Origin: Deltaproteobacteria bacterium
Lineage (GTDB): Bacteria; Desulfobacterota; Desulfobacteria; Desulfobacterales; SURF-7
DNA length: 8,138 nucleotides
Assembly: GCA_019307665.1 (NCBI GenBank)
Contig: JAFDJC010000140.1
Span: 1-8,138, forward strand
Reading direction: 5' to 3'
In this document: positions 1 to 7,137 of the stretch, in pieces
How positions within the stretch are numbered: position 1 is the first letter of the stretch
Layout: each line of letters starts with the position of its first letter
The notes under the pieces: generated by a model
Told to the model about the DNA's origin: nothing
The model's database searches: none
Seen by the model: the letters and a program-made list of their open reading frames with translations, nothing else
Position numbers and translations under genes: made by a program

Positions 1-924
1 TCAAGCCCTCTGGCATCAAGACTTATGCCGTCAGAATACCAGCAGTTAAGTAAAGTTGAAGGTATAAAAGATCTTACCGCTATTGTCATTTGCGCAATAA
101 AAACAAAGCAAACATCCTATTTTTTAATTGTCGGTACATCCGCTCTGGAACCTTTGCTCAACAGTCTGAGCCTGATTGAAGGGCGCCTTTTTCATAGGGG
201 AAAAAAGGAGGTTCTTTTGGGGCGCAAGGCGCTGAAAGGATTAAATCTTACGATTAATGAGTCAATTGAATTGGCTGAAAATGATAAATTTTTAATTGTG
301 GGCACTTTTGTCACCGGCAGCCGACTCATAGACAAGGGCGCGGTTCTTAACCTTCAACCGGCCATGAAACTTCTGAAACGTGGGGAAGATGTGAACCTCG
401 CATTGGTACACATTGCAGAAGGCTATCAGCCTGAAAAAATCAAGAAAGACATATCAAAAAGCTTTCCCTCTTTATCAGTTATGAAAAGCAGGGACCTTTT
501 AAGTGAGATAAAATTGTTTCAGGTAGTAGAAAGTTTTTCGTGGGGAATATCTGCAATTGCACTTATTATCGCATGTATATTTGTTATGAACACTTTAATG
601 ATGTCTGTCTATGAAAGGACTAAAGAGATAGGGATTCTCATGGCTCTCGGCTGGAGCCGGTGGATGATTACAAAAACCATATTTTTCGAATCAATTATTG
701 TATGCCTAATAGGTGGTATATTTGGCGACATCCTTGGCTTTATGTTTATTTATATTTTCAGTGTCAGCAATATCACGGGACTCGACTGGACATACGCTGC
801 TTTGTCACCGACTATCATTGTTTATTCGATTATTTTGGCACTTATTTTAGGTGTTGTAAGTGCTGTGCACCCGGCAATTGTAGTTTCACGGCTTTCTCCG
901 GCACAGGCGATCCGATATGAATGA
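1..924 (+). CDS. FtsX/MacB-type ABC transporter permease, 5' end outside window
   Basis: Inner-membrane permease of an ABC transporter of the FtsX/MacB/LolC-E group, which moves lipids, peptides or lipoproteins outward rather than importing solutes. The frame is open from base 1 through the first in-frame ATG at base 25, so the gene almost certainly starts upstream and the first membrane helix is missing. Residues are counted from that ATG. About 1-165 form a soluble, periplasmic-type domain. Three hydrophobic segments follow near 172-194, 217-247 and 261-286. Between the first two, residues 197-212 (ERTKEIGILMALGWSR) match the conserved cytoplasmic coupling region of FtsX-domain permeases, and the protein ends in SPAQAIRYE, a typical family C-terminus. 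It overlaps the ATPase gene by 8 bases, so the two subunits are probably translationally coupled. The family call is firm. The transported substrate is unknown, and a MacA-like adaptor, if any, would lie upstream of the window. Confidence 0.9.
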   Translation, partial: SSPLASRLMPSEYQQLSKVEGIKDLTAIVICAIKTKQTSYFLIVGTSALEPLLNSLSLIEGRLFHRGKKEVLLGRKALKGLNLTINESIELAENDKFLIVGTFVTGSRLIDKGAVLNLQPAMKLLKRGEDVNLALVHIAEGYQPEKIKKDISKSFPSLSVMKSRDLLSEIKLFQVVESFSWGISAIALIIACIFVMNTLMMSVYERTKEIGILMALGWSRWMITKTIFFESIIVCLIGGIFGDILGFMFIYIFSVSNITGLDWTYAALSPTIIVYSIILALILGVVSAVHPAIVVSRLSPAQAIRYE

Positions 925-1585
925 TTCTTCGATGATTGAAGTAAAGGGTTTGACTAAACATTATGACAATGACGCTGTGAAAGCACTGAACGGAGTTTCT
1001 TTTTTAATTAAAAAAGGAGAAATAGTGTCCTTAATGGGGCCTTCCGGTTCAGGGAAAAGCACTTTGCTTAACCTTTTGAGCACTATCGATGTACCTACAA
1101 AAGGAGAAATGTGGATAGATGGAAAAAGAAGCACCCTTTATAAACCTTATGACAGGTTCCGCGCCGGATATATCGGTTTTGTATTTCAATTCCATAACCT
1201 GCTTTCCCATTTAACATTATTGGAAAATATTGAAATCCCCATGTACTCGCTGGAGCCTAAAAAAAGCGAAAGGCGCAAGAGAGCACATTTTCTTATCGAA
1301 AAGGTCGGTTTGTTAGACAGAAAAAACGCTTTTCCAAACAGAATTTCCGGTGGCGAAAAGCAACTGGCGGCGATCGCGAGAGCACTGGCCAATAATCCAA
1401 AAATTATAATTGCCGATGAGCCCACCGGAAATGTGGACACCCAGGCAGGCGCCATGATAATTGATTATTTAATTAATCACTGCCGTACAAACGATTTGAC
1501 AATGATTATTGCTACACATAATATCGAGATTGCAAAAAAAACAGATCGAATTATTCATCTTGAAAACGGAATGCTTAAAATCTGA
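917..1585 (+). CDS. ABC transporter ATP-binding protein, LolD/MacB type
   Basis: Complete 222-residue cytoplasmic ATPase that powers the overlapping permease. All nucleotide-binding elements are in order: Walker A GPSGSGKST at 41-49, Q-loop Gln91 (VFQFHNL), signature ISGGEKQ at 143-149, Walker B IIIADE at 163-168, D-loop GNVD at 171-174 and switch His201 (ATHN). The length and the 'FVFQFHNLL' and 'ADEPTGNVD' patterns are typical of the LolD/MacB/FtsE subfamily rather than importer ATPases. The signature has Ile where Leu is usual, a conservative change. The ATG at 917 lies inside the end of the permease gene. No strong ribosome-binding site precedes it, which fits translation coupled to the permease; a second Met at codon 6 is possible. 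The gene is followed after only 28 bases by the convergent end of the leftward operon. Function as an export ATPase is secure; the cargo is not known. Confidence 0.95.
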   Translation: MNDSSMIEVKGLTKHYDNDAVKALNGVSFLIKKGEIVSLMGPSGSGKSTLLNLLSTIDVPTKGEMWIDGKRSTLYKPYDRFRAGYIGFVFQFHNLLSHLTLLENIEIPMYSLEPKKSERRKRAHFLIEKVGLLDRKNAFPNRISGGEKQLAAIARALANNPKIIIADEPTGNVDTQAGAMIIDYLINHCRTNDLTMIIATHNIEIAKKTDRIIHLENGMLKI

Positions 1586-1613
1586 AAATTGAAGTGGGGA
1601 ATCATATTCGAAC

Positions 1614-3410
1614 TCAGCACGCGTAGCATACCCCCTCTCCGCCAAGACGCTGATCGTACATCTTGCCGACCCCGTAATCTTTGCGCCGCATGAACCTTTC
1701 TTTTGTAGGACCGATAATCTGCATTTCAGGATATTTTTCCTGAACTTCCAGGGCTATTGCCATCTCCTTTGTACATCCGGTGCTGTATGTTGCATCTTTT
1801 CCAACCCATTCGGGCGGTACTCTTGTTTCCATTAACCTGAACGCCTCAACAATATCATTGTAGGTCTGAAAACGCCATGTATCGATAAATCCGCTCCTTT
1901 GTACTATCTCCCACATATACATCAAGTCGTCAGCATCCATGCCCGGCTCATAGTATTCGGATGGATTAATGATAAATACCTGGGATGTTTGTTCCTTCAG
2001 ATGTTCAATAAAGACAGACATTATCTTTTTTGCAATATCGATCTTTCCGGGAATAGAACCGATGATACCGCTGTAAAAAATAACCGTCTCTCCCCTGCCC
2101 CTTGCATCACTCATCATGTCAATGATGATTTTTGCTTTTTTCTCAAGATCTTTATGTGAGAACTTGATAAAATCCTGATGTCTCGGCTTATATGAAACCG
2201 CCACACTGTCCTTGCCTTCCGCTGTAATATTGAATATGTTCTGTGTAAACTGAAAATGGGTATCAAAAAATACATTCTTCTGGTCGTTTCCTCGGGATAT
2301 AATACCGTCCACCTCTTTAAATATTCGGGCAAATGTTGTTGATGTCAGCAGAAGGTTTAACTGCTCCTGTGTCCCATCTGATATAATAAATATCCTGCTG
2401 TCGTTTCTTAACACTTTTAACAAATCGTTTTTGCTTAGATCCCGTTCTTTAATCAGGAAAGCATCTTCAAGTTCCCCGGCAAGGGTCAAGTCATATGCGG
2501 CCGATCTAATTTCAGCTTTTGAATACAATGGGCCGGATTTAAACCCTATTATTATCTTGTGCCCGATTCTTGTAAGGTAGCGTATGGCGGCAAGGTCAAA
2601 CATAATCTCACCGGATTCATCCATAAGCCAGAGGATCTTCTTGGTGCTTTCAGTCGTCCCAGGTTGATTGTGAAGAATTCCCAGAAATTTAAATAGTTCA
2701 TCAACACCATTCCCAATGAATTTGCGTGCCATGATTCGGATAAAATCCTCTTCTGCAAATCTCATTGCCTGCTCATCCTCCCACAGGGAACGTTCAACCA
2801 TCACTGACAATAGCCTTTTAAGTTCAAGACTTTCCACATGCTCCTTGATCCCTTTCAGGGTTGAATTGTCAGAGTTGATTTCAGTCGTATCAAACCGGTT
2901 TAACGCTCTTAAAAACATATCAGATTTCAATACTGCGGCCGCTCTCCGGTTTTTATCTGTTTTCTCCATTAAAAACGGATCCGAAATCTGGGTACGATGA
3001 AATAAAATTTTCAGAAGTCGCTTTTCAAGCCTTGACGGTATCATCAGCTCATCACGGGTTTCATGCTTGAATTTGATGATGATCAAAGATTCAAGATATT
3101 GTCTCTGCTTTTGGTCTTCGATTTGATCTTTGATGAGGTACATGATTCTTTGAAGCACTTTATGATACTGTTTTTGAATAAATGCCGACTGATTCTTATT
3201 CATTATGGCTTCAAAGATCCGGTCGGAACACGGATAATACCATTCGCTTTCCTCTAGCTGCACCATAAACCGAATCTGTTCAGGTGACGCTACATGGTCC
3301 GGGTATGCGTAATAGTCAAGATGATTTTCAATGAAAAAAGATGTATACCAAGCATCTTCTTCAGGACTCTGCCCTGGGCTGAATTTGCCCTTTTTATCGT
3401 CTGTCTTCAT
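1614..3410 (-). CDS. DUF89/ARMT1-like domain protein with unusual C-terminal extension
   Basis: A 598-residue soluble protein, last gene of the leftward operon, starting 11 bases after the HAD gene with GGGGA five bases before its ATG. Residues about 258-310 (WLMDESGEIMFDL at 262-273, then KSGP at 291-294) and 369-379 (GIISRGNDQKN) resemble the core of the DUF89/ARMT1-like family, which includes metal-dependent damage-control phosphatases acting on sugar and cofactor phosphates. In that family the core reads D-N-x-G-E, later an Asp in an N-D-A-T-like motif, then a K-G-x-x-N motif. Here the Asn is Glu265 and, by my alignment, the second Asp is Lys298, so activity may be changed or lost. Residues 1-250 are mostly helical-looking and unrecognised. 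Residues 425-598 form another unrecognised domain with TGC at 544-546 and a C-terminus of CYAC (Cys595, Cys598), which could bind metal or act in redox. No signal peptide or membrane segment is seen. The family match is by eye; substrate and activity are unknown. Confidence 0.75.
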   Translation of the reverse strand: MKTDDKKGKFSPGQSPEEDAWYTSFFIENHLDYYAYPDHVASPEQIRFMVQLEESEWYYPCSDRIFEAIMNKNQSAFIQKQYHKVLQRIMYLIKDQIEDQKQRQYLESLIIIKFKHETRDELMIPSRLEKRLLKILFHRTQISDPFLMEKTDKNRRAAAVLKSDMFLRALNRFDTTEINSDNSTLKGIKEHVESLELKRLLSVMVERSLWEDEQAMRFAEEDFIRIMARKFIGNGVDELFKFLGILHNQPGTTESTKKILWLMDESGEIMFDLAAIRYLTRIGHKIIIGFKSGPLYSKAEIRSAAYDLTLAGELEDAFLIKERDLSKNDLLKVLRNDSRIFIISDGTQEQLNLLLTSTTFARIFKEVDGIISRGNDQKNVFFDTHFQFTQNIFNITAEGKDSVAVSYKPRHQDFIKFSHKDLEKKAKIIIDMMSDARGRGETVIFYSGIIGSIPGKIDIAKKIMSVFIEHLKEQTSQVFIINPSEYYEPGMDADDLMYMWEIVQRSGFIDTWRFQTYNDIVEAFRLMETRVPPEWVGKDATYSTGCTKEMAIALEVQEKYPEMQIIGPTKERFMRRKDYGVGKMYDQRLGGEGVCYAC

Positions 3411-3421
3411 ATGTTTCCCCG

Positions 3422-4309
3422 TTAAATATGATGGCTTCGTAAAAAATCCAATATCTGAATCAAATCCGTCACAATAAAATCCGGCTCAATATTTTGGCAG
3501 CGCATATCATCCTTTCTCATTCTCAATGATCGTTTATCACCAGCAAATAAGGCGGTTAAAAAACCTTCATTACCTGCAGCATATATGTCATTCAGCATGT
3601 CGTTTCCAATGTAAAGAGCGGAACCGACAGGTATCCCCATTGAAGTCAACTTATCAGCGGCAAGCTTGAACAAAAACCGGGACGGCTTGGCACAGTCGTA
3701 TTGATATGAATAAAGAATCAGTTCGGAATGAAACCCGAGTTCTACAGGTCTTTTCCCAAGAAACCATTCAAAAAGATATGGAGTGAAAAACTGGGCATTG
3801 GAAACAATTCCCATGCAAACATTCTTTGTTCTTAAAGCATCGATCAACTGTTTTAGGTGCGGCATCGGGTAAACCGGGTTGACAATCAACTCAAATTCAA
3901 TCGCAAACGCCCTAGCAGATTCAACTTCATCAATATCTAAAAGTTCCATCCAGATCCGATCAATATTCACCTCAGGGAAATCAATACCTTGATTTTTTAA
4001 TTTTTCATGCGTTTTTTTAATTTTTGAAGAAAGGCCGTTCAGAAGGCTATCTGCCGATCCGGTGATAAAAAACTTTTTCATGAGTTTTTCGAGGCCGGTG
4101 GTCTTGATTGAATCATTTTTTACAACACCGTTGTCACCCGAACCGTTGTCACCTGAACCGCTGATAAACATTGTTCCATAGATATCAAAAACAATTGCCC
4201 TGATATCTTCGGCATCCGACCCTTTTGCCGAAAGATGTGTCGTTATCGGTTTCAGCGGTTTTATATATTGCCTGAAAAATTCGACATCAATGCTATTCCT
4301 ATTAATCAT
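3422..4309 (-). CDS. HAD-superfamily hydrolase, DxYGT type
   Basis: A 295-residue cytoplasmic protein with the four HAD motifs: motif I VFDIYGT at 40-46 (nucleophile Asp42), motif II Ser170 (IVSNA), motif III Lys208 (CAKPS) and motif IV GNDMLND at 235-241 (Asp237, Asp241). Phosphatases of this superfamily normally have a second Asp two residues after the nucleophile. Here it is Tyr44, as in L-2-haloacid dehalogenases (DxYGT), so a plain phosphatase role is not assured. Right after motif I lies a Gly/Ser/Asp-rich run, GSGDNGSGDNG (51-61), made by a 15-base in-frame duplication. A helical cap probably spans about 65-150. The gene overlaps the end of the glycosyltransferase gene by 8 bases, with GGGAG four bases before its ATG, which points to coupled translation and a shared pathway. 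It might process the product of the glycosyltransferase. Superfamily membership is secure; reaction and substrate are not. Confidence 0.85.
   Translation of the reverse strand: MINRNSIDVEFFRQYIKPLKPITTHLSAKGSDAEDIRAIVFDIYGTMFISGSGDNGSGDNGVVKNDSIKTTGLEKLMKKFFITGSADSLLNGLSSKIKKTHEKLKNQGIDFPEVNIDRIWMELLDIDEVESARAFAIEFELIVNPVYPMPHLKQLIDALRTKNVCMGIVSNAQFFTPYLFEWFLGKRPVELGFHSELILYSYQYDCAKPSRFLFKLAADKLTSMGIPVGSALYIGNDMLNDIYAAGNEGFLTALFAGDKRSLRMRKDDMRCQNIEPDFIVTDLIQILDFLRSHHI
4127..4156. repeat. 15-bp tandem duplication inside the HAD gene
   Basis: Two adjacent 15-base units, 4127-4141 (accgttgtcacccga) and 4142-4156 (accgttgtcacctga), differ at one base. A further partial copy (accg) begins at 4157. 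On the coding strand they give the doubled GSGDN segment just after the catalytic DIYGT motif. The length is a multiple of three, so the frame is kept. Confidence 0.85.
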
Positions 4310-5708
4310 AAGGCTCCCACTTCAGGAGACTGAACCCCTGAGGATTTAAAAAACTGAACAGCAACTTTTTTTTATCAATCTTATGTGTCACATTGTTACA
4401 AGTAACCTCTTTATATATTTTCAAAAGCGCTTTGCGATAAATATCATTGCCGTAACTTTCAAGCACAACATTTCTGTTATTCGATATGATCGATTCAGGT
4501 ACCTTGGGATCCAAATCCAAAAGAAACGGATTAATACGCTTGAGTTCCATCACGTCATGTCTGTCCGTGATAATTCGCATAATTATTTTTTTCTGAAAAT
4601 TTTCATCCAGCAAACCAAAATCTACAAGTTCGTTTTCCGTTATTTTTTCATAGAACCGATCAATATTCCATGAATCCTGGTTGACGCCGAAAAGTGCAAG
4701 GTTTTTCCTGGCACATGATTTCCATTTTTCAAGAAAGGCTTTCCTCCCAACCCACTCTAAAGGAACATTCAATTTTGTATAAAAATCTTTAAAGACTATC
4801 CCGTTTTTTTCAAAGTCTGCACATATATCAGGGATTTTTCTTCCCCATAAGATTTTCCCAGCAGTCCATGGTTCGCTGAATGAAAATCCAAAACCTTCTG
4901 TAATACTTGTTGTTAAAATAAATTTGGCATTCATGACAAGATCGGCAAAATCATGTCGCGCTGACGCTTCCAGCTCAACGTCAAGTCGTTTTTCAGATAC
5001 AAACTGTTTCCATTCTTCATGACTTAAAATATCCTGTCGACTATTTGGTGGTAAGGTTATTACAAGCTTTTCCCTGTTTTTAAAAAACAGAGAAACCAGT
5101 ATAGCTTCCCCGATGTTTTTCCGCCTTATGGCACGGACAGGATATAGAACATAGCCTTCACGCTGATCTTGATATTCTCCAAAGTCGAGTGTGTTGACCA
5201 TGTTGAATATTTTGTGCAGGCCTTTTCTGTTTAATCCTGCATTCAGCAGGATATTGTAATCCCTTGAATTAATTACGCCATAATGACAGTCAGACGGATA
5301 TGACTCTTCAAAATATGATGTTGGCCTGCCGTCTTCCGCAAAATCATGAACTTGTAGAAATAATCTGATTCCTTTTTCCTGAAGTATCTTTAGTATGGTT
5401 AGAAAAGAACTGTTTTTGGCAAGGATGGGATTATGAACATGAAGAATATCACACCCATCCGGCCATCTGGAATAAATCGCTCTTATTATATTATCTGCCG
5501 CATCTCCTGACTTTTCCTGCTGTATTCCTTTGATATGATAGCCTGCACCTTTTATAATACTGACATCTGCAGGAAAGCCTGGATCAGGAGACGCACCGGA
5601 CAGCACAAGGATACTGCAGTCATTCTTTACGGCATTGATCTGTTGTTTTAATACCGTTGTAACGCCTCCGATTTTCAGGTGATAATGGAGATATGCTATT
5701 TTCATCAT
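4302..5708 (-). CDS. GT4-like retaining glycosyltransferase
   Basis: A 468-residue, probably cytoplasmic glycosyltransferase with GT-B fold character, closest in style to family GT4. The N-terminus reads MMKIAYLHYHLKIGGVTTV, where the Gly-rich GGVTT (14-18) fits the acceptor-side nucleotide loop of GT4 enzymes. HVHNP (91-95) and QVHD (119-122) follow in the N-terminal Rossmann domain. The C-terminal domain opens with YPVRAIRRKN (189-198), where basic residues usually contact the donor diphosphate, and contains the EX7E motif, Glu271 and Glu279 in ITEGFGFSFSE. Residues after about 300 are helical and not recognised. I chose the ATG at 5708 because GGTGA (5720-5716) lies seven bases upstream and homologues normally begin near MKIA. 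An in-frame GTG at 5726 would overlap queC and add six residues. The donor sugar and acceptor cannot be inferred. Its 8-base overlap with the HAD gene suggests a two-step transfer-then-process route, such as sugar-phosphate conjugate synthases paired with HAD phosphatases. Confidence 0.88.
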   Translation of the reverse strand: MMKIAYLHYHLKIGGVTTVLKQQINAVKNDCSILVLSGASPDPGFPADVSIIKGAGYHIKGIQQEKSGDAADNIIRAIYSRWPDGCDILHVHNPILAKNSSFLTILKILQEKGIRLFLQVHDFAEDGRPTSYFEESYPSDCHYGVINSRDYNILLNAGLNRKGLHKIFNMVNTLDFGEYQDQREGYVLYPVRAIRRKNIGEAILVSLFFKNREKLVITLPPNSRQDILSHEEWKQFVSEKRLDVELEASARHDFADLVMNAKFILTTSITEGFGFSFSEPWTAGKILWGRKIPDICADFEKNGIVFKDFYTKLNVPLEWVGRKAFLEKWKSCARKNLALFGVNQDSWNIDRFYEKITENELVDFGLLDENFQKKIIMRIITDRHDVMELKRINPFLLDLDPKVPESIISNNRNVVLESYGNDIYRKALLKIYKEVTCNNVTHKIDKKKLLFSFLNPQGFSLLKWEPYD

Positions 5709-5715
5709 AAATATG

Positions 5716-5720
5716 TCACC
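5716..5720 (-). promoter_or_regulatory. Ribosome-binding site setting the glycosyltransferase start
   Basis: GGTGA on the - strand, seven bases before the ATG at 5708. It coincides with the end of queC: its last three bases are the queC stop codon TGA. It favours ATG 5708 over the GTG at 5726 and implies that queC and the glycosyltransferase are translationally linked. Confidence 0.6.
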
Positions 5721-6411
5721 GGACACATAGTACCGGGTCTTTTAAGCCGGCCTCTTCAAAGCCTTTTTTTCGCAAGCAGCAGCTGTCGCACTCTCCACAT
5801 GCTTTCCCATCCAATGAAGGGTCATAGCAGCTGTGAGTTAAACCATAATCTACACCGAGACGAATACCCAGCCGGATAATGTCGGCCTTTGTCATATTGA
5901 TTAAAGGGATTTGAATCTTTATTTCAAATTTTTTTTCGACCCCGGCTTTTGTTGCAAGGTTTGCCATCTTTTCAAATGCCCGGATATATTCCAATCTGCA
6001 ATCAGGATACCCGCTGTAATCAATCGCATTAACACCGATAAAAATATCTTCCACCTCAAGCACTTCCGCCCAGGCCAGAGCAAAGGAGAGAAATATCGTA
6101 TTTCTGGCAGGAACATAGGTTATCGGTATCTGCTGTTCTTCTTTGTTCAATGAGCTGTTTTTCGGAACATCAAACCGATCTGTCAGGGCTGAACCTCCTA
6201 TTGCTTTCATATCAATTTTAATAACCAGATGCTCGACAACATCCATTGCCTCTGCGACCCTTTCAGAGGCTTTTAACTCAAGAAGGTGGCGCTGGCCATA
6301 ATCAAAACTAAGACTGTACAATTGGAATCCGTTGTTTTTTGCTACAGCCATTGCAGTAGTCGAGTCTAGCCCTCCACTTGAAAGTATAATCGCCTTCTTC
6401 TTTTTTTCCAT
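5716..6411 (-). CDS. queC: 7-cyano-7-deazaguanine (preQ0) synthase QueC
   Basis: ATP-dependent enzyme (EC 6.3.4.20) that turns 7-carboxy-7-deazaguanine plus ammonia into preQ0, precursor of queuosine in tRNA and of other 7-deazapurines. The 231-residue length is usual for the family. It has the N-type ATP-pyrophosphatase P-loop SGGLDS at 12-17, FDYGQRH at 36-42, VPARN at 100-104 and GVNAIDYSGYPDCR at 126-139. The four zinc ligands are Cys195 (HSCYDP) and Cys205, Cys208 and Cys211 in ACGECDSC; Cys212 is an extra neighbour. All catalytic and metal sites seem intact. It follows queE after 31 bases, part of which is a duplicated piece of the queE end. AAGGA sits only two bases before the ATG, closer than ideal, but no other Met is available nearby and the sequence MEKKKKAIILSSGGLDS fits a normal QueC start. 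The identification is secure. Confidence 0.97.
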   Translation of the reverse strand: MEKKKKAIILSSGGLDSTTAMAVAKNNGFQLYSLSFDYGQRHLLELKASERVAEAMDVVEHLVIKIDMKAIGGSALTDRFDVPKNSSLNKEEQQIPITYVPARNTIFLSFALAWAEVLEVEDIFIGVNAIDYSGYPDCRLEYIRAFEKMANLATKAGVEKKFEIKIQIPLINMTKADIIRLGIRLGVDYGLTHSCYDPSLDGKACGECDSCCLRKKGFEEAGLKDPVLCVR

Positions 6412-6419
6412 AGTCCTTA

Positions 6420-6463
6420 TTTATTTGCCACAGGGTTCATCTTTATTTACCACGGGATTCATC
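6420..6463. repeat. 22-bp tandem duplication at the queE 3' end
   Basis: Two adjacent 22-base units, 6420-6441 and 6442-6463, match at 19 of 22 positions. The 6442-6463 unit holds the last codons and TAA stop of queE (Asp-Glu-Ser-Arg-Gly-Lys-stop). The other unit lies in the queE-queC spacer and would read Asp-Glu-Pro-Cys-Gly-Lys-stop in the equivalent frame. The spacer between the two genes therefore arose largely by local duplication. Confidence 0.8.
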
Positions 6464-7087
6464 AGGCCACAAAATTTTATGGATCTGAAGTTGAAGCCTT
6501 GCATTGAGCCTGTCGTTTAGTATCCATGATGCCATCTCTGCAGGATCAAGCTTTCCGGCAACAGGGGAAAAAAGAAGCCGGTCACCGGATATATGCTGAC
6601 AATATGTTTTCATTATCTTTACGGCATATTCGTAATCAGGACGATCTCCCACTACAAACTTTAACTGATCCAAAGAATTCAGCCTTCTGATATTGTCAAG
6701 ATCCGTACTTTGGCTTTCATTGCTTGACGGACATTTGATATCAATAATCTTGATACACTTTTCGTTTAAGTGGCTTACCTGAAAACTGCCGTTGGTTTCA
6801 AGTAATACCTGATAACCGATCTCAATCAGCCGGTTAATAAGAAGGTGTGTCTCATCCTGCAGCAGAGGCTCTCCACCGGTAATCTGAACAACCGGACATC
6901 GGTACTTTTTTATTTTTTCAACTATCTCTGGGATTGTATACTGTTTTCCTTCATCATAGGCATACCGGGTATCACAATATGAACACCTTAAATTACAGCC
7001 TGTCAGTCGTATAAAAATACAGGGAATTCCGGTATATACTGACTCCCCTTGAATACTATAAAAAATTTCATTTATTTTGATGGGCAT
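6443..7087 (-). CDS. queE: 7-carboxy-7-deazaguanine synthase QueE
   Basis: Radical SAM enzyme (EC 4.3.99.3) that converts 6-carboxy-5,6,7,8-tetrahydropterin to 7-carboxy-7-deazaguanine, the substrate of QueC, encoded just downstream. It has 214 residues, normal for the family. Visible motifs are EIFYSIQGES at 7-16 (QueE substrate region), the [4Fe-4S] ligands Cys31, Cys35 and Cys38 (GCNLRCSYCDT, classical CX3CX2C spacing), GGEP at 71-74 for SAM binding, ETNG at 97-100, DIKCPSS at 116-122, KFVV at 143-146 and the C-terminal QIHKILWP at 201-208. The last six residues lie in a duplicated 22-base unit. The ATG at 7087 gives the expected family N-terminus, but the ribosome-binding site before it is weak and I find no clear promoter in 7088-7165. 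The gene may be transcribed from the promoter at 7397-7425 or from further upstream. The identification is secure. Confidence 0.97.
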   Translation of the reverse strand: MPIKINEIFYSIQGESVYTGIPCIFIRLTGCNLRCSYCDTRYAYDEGKQYTIPEIVEKIKKYRCPVVQITGGEPLLQDETHLLINRLIEIGYQVLLETNGSFQVSHLNEKCIKIIDIKCPSSNESQSTDLDNIRRLNSLDQLKFVVGDRPDYEYAVKIMKTYCQHISGDRLLFSPVAGKLDPAEMASWILNDRLNARLQLQIHKILWPDESRGK

Positions 7088-7137
7088 CTTCAGGTGTTTT
7101 TTTCTTTTCGAACATCATGCACTGAATGCCGGAACTT

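Noticed and set aside
660..920. 86-codon + strand frame within the permease gene
   Set aside because: It is out of frame with a clear FtsX-type permease, with odd Cys/Tyr/Trp-rich composition typical of a shadow frame.
1186..1455. 89-codon open frame on the - strand opposite the ABC ATPase
   Set aside because: It is fully inside a gene with all catalytic motifs on the other strand and shows no recognisable protein; other long frames opposite or within the genes here were dismissed likewise.
5709..5726. GTG at 5726 as the glycosyltransferase start
   Set aside because: It overlaps the queC stop, has no ribosome-binding site, and adds residues not expected in the family; the ATG at 5708 has GGTGA at good spacing.
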